Source: Lachancea kluyveri NRRL Y-12651 (lineage: Eukaryota > Ascomycota > Saccharomycetes > Saccharomycetales > Saccharomycetaceae). From it: DNA of 64,000 nt. The position numbers were made by a program, and so were the translations under genes. The DNA is taken from assembly GCA_000149225.2 (NCBI GenBank), contig CM000691.1, positions 372,001 through 436,000 of the forward strand. Direction: 5' to 3'. The notes below the pieces were generated by a model, which was not told the DNA's origin, made no database searches, and saw only the letters and a list, made by a program, of their open reading frames with translations. This document shows, piece by piece, positions 59,939 to 64,000 of the stretch (its first letter is position 1; every line of letters starts with the position of its first letter).

Positions 59939-61546
59939 TTACACAGATGAGTCTCTACCCAAGAAGGATACCTTGGCCCAGTCCAAGGCAACTAAGACTC
60001 TGTTTCTAAAGGATAGACACATAGCCAAGTAAGCGGATTTCCAAAACAAGAAAGTAAAGGAACCGGCCAATTGGTACTTGGATTCACCAATGGCCAAATC
60101 GGCAATGGCCTTTTCGGAACCAATGTACGCTAGAGCACCTTGGTGGCTGTATTTGAACGGTTGGATTTGGTTGTTTAGCCTTTCCGATTTAGAATGTAGC
60201 TTGGCAGTTTCAGAAGCGCTAGAAGTTTGTGCAACTTGCCATTTCAACTGATCAACTTTGTGTTGCTTTTTCAAAACGTCGGCAAGATATTCACCTTCCT
60301 GGTGAGCAACTTGGGCGGTTGGGAACAAGCCTGGGTAAAAAGTACAGTCACCAATGGCCCAGATAGATTCGTGGGCACCCAATAGTTGCAACTTTTCGTT
60401 GATCAACAAACCACGTCTAGAGTTTTGTTCTTCCAATTGGGACATCAAACTCTTGGAAACATCTCTTGGAGCATTACCGGTAGCCCAAACCAAGAGACCG
60501 TATGGGATCTCTTCGGTTTCGTCACCACACTTGGCGGTGATGGTAGTGGCATCGACGTTCTTGACCATGGTTTTCAATTTCAAATCGATTTTTTCTTGTT
60601 TGAACAGATCTTGGGCATACTGGACCAAAGACTTGTCAAACATGTTCAAAATGTTTGGCAAGGCTTCGACCAAGCTGACTTTGATCTCCTTGGATAGCTC
60701 GGGCATCCATTTGGACAAATCTTCATCAACGTAATCTTGCAATTCGGCGGCAAATTCGACACCGGTTGGACCACCACCGACAACGACAAAGTTCAACAAT
60801 CTCTTTCTTTCAGGATCGTTTGGAGACAAAGTGGCAGCCTTTTCGATGTTGTTCATAATCTTGACTCTGATTTCTTGGGCATCTGGGATTTCCTTCAAAA
60901 AGGAAGCGTTTTCATAAACACCTGGAATACCGAAAGTGGTTGGTTGGGCACCAACACCAACGACCAAGTAGTCGTACTTGACTTCCATTTCGTAATCGTG
61001 ATCCTTGGTGACAGATTTGATCTTGACAGTCTTGGCCTTTGGATCAACGTGTTGAGCTTCGGCTTCGTAGTAGTGGACTTCACCTGGAGCTCTTCTGGCG
61101 ATGGATCTGACAGGTTCAACAATAGATTTCAATTCGATGGTACCGACTGGAGTCGATGGCAAAAGTGGGGTGAATAAGAAGTAGTTTCTTGGGGAAACAA
61201 CGACGACGTTGTACAAAGTAGTGTCCAAATTCTTTAGAAGAGAGACACTACCCCAACCGGAACCCAAGATGACCAAAGTCTTTCTTGGAGAGCCATTTTC
61301 AAAAGTGGCGGATTGCGGCAATTGTGGAGATGGGTTGGATTCCTTGTACAAAGCGTAGGAAACGTATGCAGTACCGGCCAAAGCAGAAGCCAAAGTAAAC
61401 TTCAGAGCATTCTTACCGGCTCTTCTCAAGAAAGAAGGTCTAGCCGCAGATGCGATGGAGGATTGCTGTTGCAATAATTTAGAAGAGGTTGAAAGAGCTC
61501 TCTTACTCAAAGCACCACGTAGTGCGATTCTAGAAGAGGCGAACAT
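59939..61546 (-). CDS. NDE1: External mitochondrial NADH dehydrogenase (type II)
   Basis: 535 residues (560 in S. cerevisiae Nde1, YMR145C; paralogue Nde2, YDL085W). The basic, Ser-rich N-terminus ([20 protein letters not shown]) is a mitochondrial presequence, followed by a hydrophobic anchor ([18 protein letters not shown]). FAD-binding motif [15 protein letters not shown]-binding motif [16 protein letters not shown], and the type II signatures WATGNAP and AIGDCT are present. It oxidises cytosolic NADH at the outer face of the inner membrane and passes electrons to ubiquinone without pumping protons. Codon bias is high. One copy here stands for both duplicates. Confidence 0.95.
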   Translation of the reverse strand: MFASSRIALRGALSKRALSTSSKLLQQQSSIASAARPSFLRRAGKNALKFTLASALAGTAYVSYALYKESNPSPQLPQSATFENGSPRKTLVILGSGWGSVSLLKNLDTTLYNVVVVSPRNYFLFTPLLPSTPVGTIELKSIVEPVRSIARRAPGEVHYYEAEAQHVDPKAKTVKIKSVTKDHDYEMEVKYDYLVVGVGAQPTTFGIPGVYENASFLKEIPDAQEIRVKIMNNIEKAATLSPNDPERKRLLNFVVVGGGPTGVEFAAELQDYVDEDLSKWMPELSKEIKVSLVEALPNILNMFDKSLVQYAQDLFKQEKIDLKLKTMVKNVDATTITAKCGDETEEIPYGLLVWATGNAPRDVSKSLMSQLEEQNSRRGLLINEKLQLLGAHESIWAIGDCTFYPGLFPTAQVAHQEGEYLADVLKKQHKVDQLKWQVAQTSSASETAKLHSKSERLNNQIQPFKYSHQGALAYIGSEKAIADLAIGESKYQLAGSFTFLFWKSAYLAMCLSFRNRVLVALDWAKVSFLGRDSSV

Positions 61547-64000
61547 TTGAGAAAAGGAATATTAACAATAAAAAAAGAGTAGAAAAGAGGGGGGGAGGAA
61601 TATATGAGAAATGAGACGCGGATTTGGACTATCTGTTTACGTAAAGTGTATAGAGTCTTGACCAACTACGTAGGTTTGTCCTTTTATATACTCAAGATTG
61701 GAAGAAGGTCAAAAAAGATGACAAAAGCGTCCATCAACTGACGAAATTCTGCGATCTCGGCCTGTCCATCTCAAAGGTGTAATTCGCGGCGTTTTCTAAG
61801 TGCCGAAAAAATTTTCGGGAAAAAGAAATGGAAATACACAAAGGTTTTTGTGCTAATAGAAACGAGGAGGGGGGAGAGAATGAGAGAGACAAGTGTCGCT
61901 ATGGACGTGCAGAAAACCCTGTGCGTCGCAGAGACGCCGATAGAACAAGAGCATCGGAGCAAGCTCAAGTTACTGAACTGAACACATTGATCTTCCAGAG
62001 AAAGTAGAAGTTCGTCGATCGAAATGGACTAAGGAGTCTGCGTGTTGTGAGATTGTCAAAGAACACGTTTCAACCTTGGGTGTCTACAACACCCAAGGAC
62101 GTGTGGCATCATCGCCTATAGCGTAGCCACTCAGCATGCACGGAGCCCCGGATAAACGTTTCTCCGATACAATTCAGCCGCGGTGTTTGGATGTTATGCC
62201 CAGAAAGAGCGACCGCGGAACGGGGAGGGTAACGGCCCATCTCCGCAACTCGGAAATCTACACTTTTCCAACGTGTGCACGGCTACGGCACCCTTGACGA
62301 AAGCGCACGCGCTCCCTCCCCCACCCTTGAGAAAAAGTACTGAGTCTTCTCCATCTTGCGGGTTTTCCACGTCCGTTTCTCCGTTTCCGGCGATGAGAGA
62401 AACACCGAGTTTTGGTTTATATCAGACGAGGGGGAAAGAGTAGAGCGTAGGCGGAACGCCGTTTTTCGTTGAAACCTACCCAGAAGAAATTAGCCGCCGA
62501 ACGGACAGGTGACGGCAAGGCTTAAGGAGACGATGTCATTACCCCCGCTCTGACCCGAAACGCGGAGACACTGTCCCTTTGGCATTCCAAAGCACTCTTG
62601 TTCTACAAGGAAACCGAATCCATGTTTCCTCTCTCTCTTTCCTCTGGGCAGTTGACATGGACGGAACTCCAAACCCCAATAACTCTCATCAGCCTTTAGT
62701 CTTGTATCCATATATGTCCATCTTGTGCCGCCAAAGCGCTGTAGCTATTCTCTTTCCCTTGAAAGAAGTTCGGTTGTTAACTGCCAGTGGCGGTCTCAGA
62801 AGAGTTAAGTTCCCAAGCGGGAAATTAAAAAAAAAAAAAAAAAAAAGAAAGAGGCTAAACTCTGGCTACTCGCAAACCAGAGAATTATGTCACGTGGAGA
62901 AACCAAGCCGCCCACGAACTTGGACGAACGTTGCCGTTTTGAACGGGACGTAGAGGAGCATTCGTCTAGCTGTTGCAAACACGCTCACCAATCGTTTCTA
63001 CCTTAGAAACCACGCCGCATATCCACCTCCCTTTTAAACTTTCATGAATCCCAACACTCGCTCTCGTAGACTCCAACAAGCTGAGCATTTTGGAACCTGT
63101 TTAGAGACTGCGAGGGTTGGTTGTGTGTCACTCGCATAGGGTACACACTACCTAAAGCTTTAGATCTTTTCGTTAAAAGCCTGCCGCGTAGGCATATCTG
63201 TAAAGTGCAAAAACTGTTTGCATGCATGGATGCCATCACGTGCCGCGTTTTTATTTTATTTTATTTTTACGGTGCAGAACATGCCAAGAAATCTACTCTA
63301 TTATTCAGCAGCCGTATAGGGACGGAGGTGTTTCGCGTTTTGACAGTCTGCATTCTAAAAACAAGGCGGTGTGTGTGTGTGTGTGTGTGCAAGCAACCGG
63401 CCTGCACCCGCCCGGTACACACAGGTTCGGCTTACGCGTGCATTCCTCCTATTTATATCCTACAACAACAAATGTCCTGAGGCATCAATGCGCCATACCA
63501 CACGGACAGTTCTGTAAAAAACGCTCAACAGACTTGGCAAATACAATCGGTCATGCCTACTGCAGAGGGAACCTGCCATTAAAAGAGTCTTTCTTCTACT
63601 AGCAGAACCCAACATCCCTTCTGTTCAGCTTTCTCGTGTGTCCTTTAGCCCTTGCATGCGTGCACTGCAAGAGACATCTGAAATCAACTCCGGTACGACC
63701 CCGTGTCCAACCGTACGGCCTCTGGTTGTAAGCGCGTCCGGCCAACAGCAGATCTTATCGGTCGACAAATGGTCTCGGCAGATAAAGACTCTCGATGGGC
63801 TTTTCAAGTGCAAAGCGGTTTTGAATGACTCTTCTGCTGGGGGAGGAGGGCTTCCTTCGTGAGCAAATTTTGGAAAAGAAGGGACACATCATGAACATGT
63901 ATGGGTTTTCCATTGTCCTCCCCAAATTCGTTATCATGACGGTCCCGAATGTCGAAAAGGACACCTTTCCTGGATGTAAAAGCGTCTTGCGATGGAATTT
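61547..64000. promoter_or_regulatory. Long NDE1 upstream region
   Basis: 2.45 kb to the window edge without a convincing gene. It contains a perfect hairpin CCTTGGGTGT-CTACA-ACACCCAAGG at 62074-62098, a 20-base A run at 62827-62846, GTCACGTGG at about 62889, and a (TG)n tract at 63370-63389. A GC-rich patch covers about 62140-62460. Open frames here are short, overlap on both strands and show no motifs. Confidence 0.55.
63370..63389 (+). repeat. (TG)10 microsatellite
   Basis: A run of alternating GT in the distal NDE1 upstream region. Confidence 0.95.

Noticed and set aside
60354-61177. Long plus-strand open frames over NDE1
   Set aside because: Shadow frames of a strongly codon-biased gene; no domain of their own.
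1-64000. CRISPR arrays, phage genes, bacterial operons
   Set aside because: None seen; the window is eukaryotic throughout.

Overview
The window is nuclear DNA of a budding yeast of the family Saccharomycetaceae. Genes are short and mostly unspliced. The introns present are small, nearly all with GTATGT donors and TACTAAC branch points. Almost every protein is readily recognised as the orthologue of a Saccharomyces cerevisiae gene. Gene order points to a species that did not go through the whole-genome duplication: genes that S. cerevisiae keeps on chromosome XIII (YMR129-YMR145) are interleaved in one row with genes it keeps on chromosome XII (YLR035-YLR042, left half) and chromosome IV (YDL078-YDL084, right half). 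Zygosaccharomyces or Torulaspora is my best guess; Lachancea or Kluyveromyces is not excluded, and the sequence alone does not name the species.

Layout. 1-9.3 kb: POM152 (cut by the left edge), MLH2, DPI35 (with an intron), tRNA-Ala(UGC), a patch of Ty1/copia-type LTR fossils, COX12. 9.5-20.6 kb: RIC1, RRB1, JLP2, REC114 (intron at its 3' end), two GPI-type cell-surface genes (AFB1-like and a Ser/Ala-rich one), ERG29. 20.6-27.3 kb: GID8, GAT2, a (GT)n tract, PSO2, CIN4. 27.9-33.4 kb: peroxisomal MDH3, a GSK-3 kinase equivalent to both RIM11 and MRK1, THI3. 33.9-38.9 kb: an inserted divergent pair, a secreted amidase and a class III aminotransferase, that is not part of the ancestral order. 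39.5-49.3 kb: SIP5, RPP1A, RPL13 and RPS16 (both spliced, divergent across Rap1-like sites and GC-rich islands), FDO1, SUB2 (with an intron). 49.5-56.5 kb: a domesticated pogo/CENP-B-type gene, a broken isomaltase gene and an intact maltose-type permease gene. 56.5-64 kb: a gene-poor stretch, then NDE1 and its long upstream region.

The genes are mostly housekeeping: nuclear pore, mismatch repair, Golgi Rab exchange, ribosome assembly and ribosomal proteins, respiratory NADH entry and cytochrome oxidase, peroxisomal NADH shuttling, meiotic recombination, and mRNA export and splicing. The two accessory inserts look like nutrient modules, one for organic nitrogen and one for alpha-glucosides, the latter damaged.

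The most interesting observation is the kinase at 29.4-31.0 kb. When spliced it gives a long MRK1-like protein. A second start codon inside its intron, placed behind a TATA sequence and a 35-base T run, opens a short RIM11-like protein in the same frame. One ancestral gene may therefore have made both forms that S. cerevisiae later divided between two duplicated genes.
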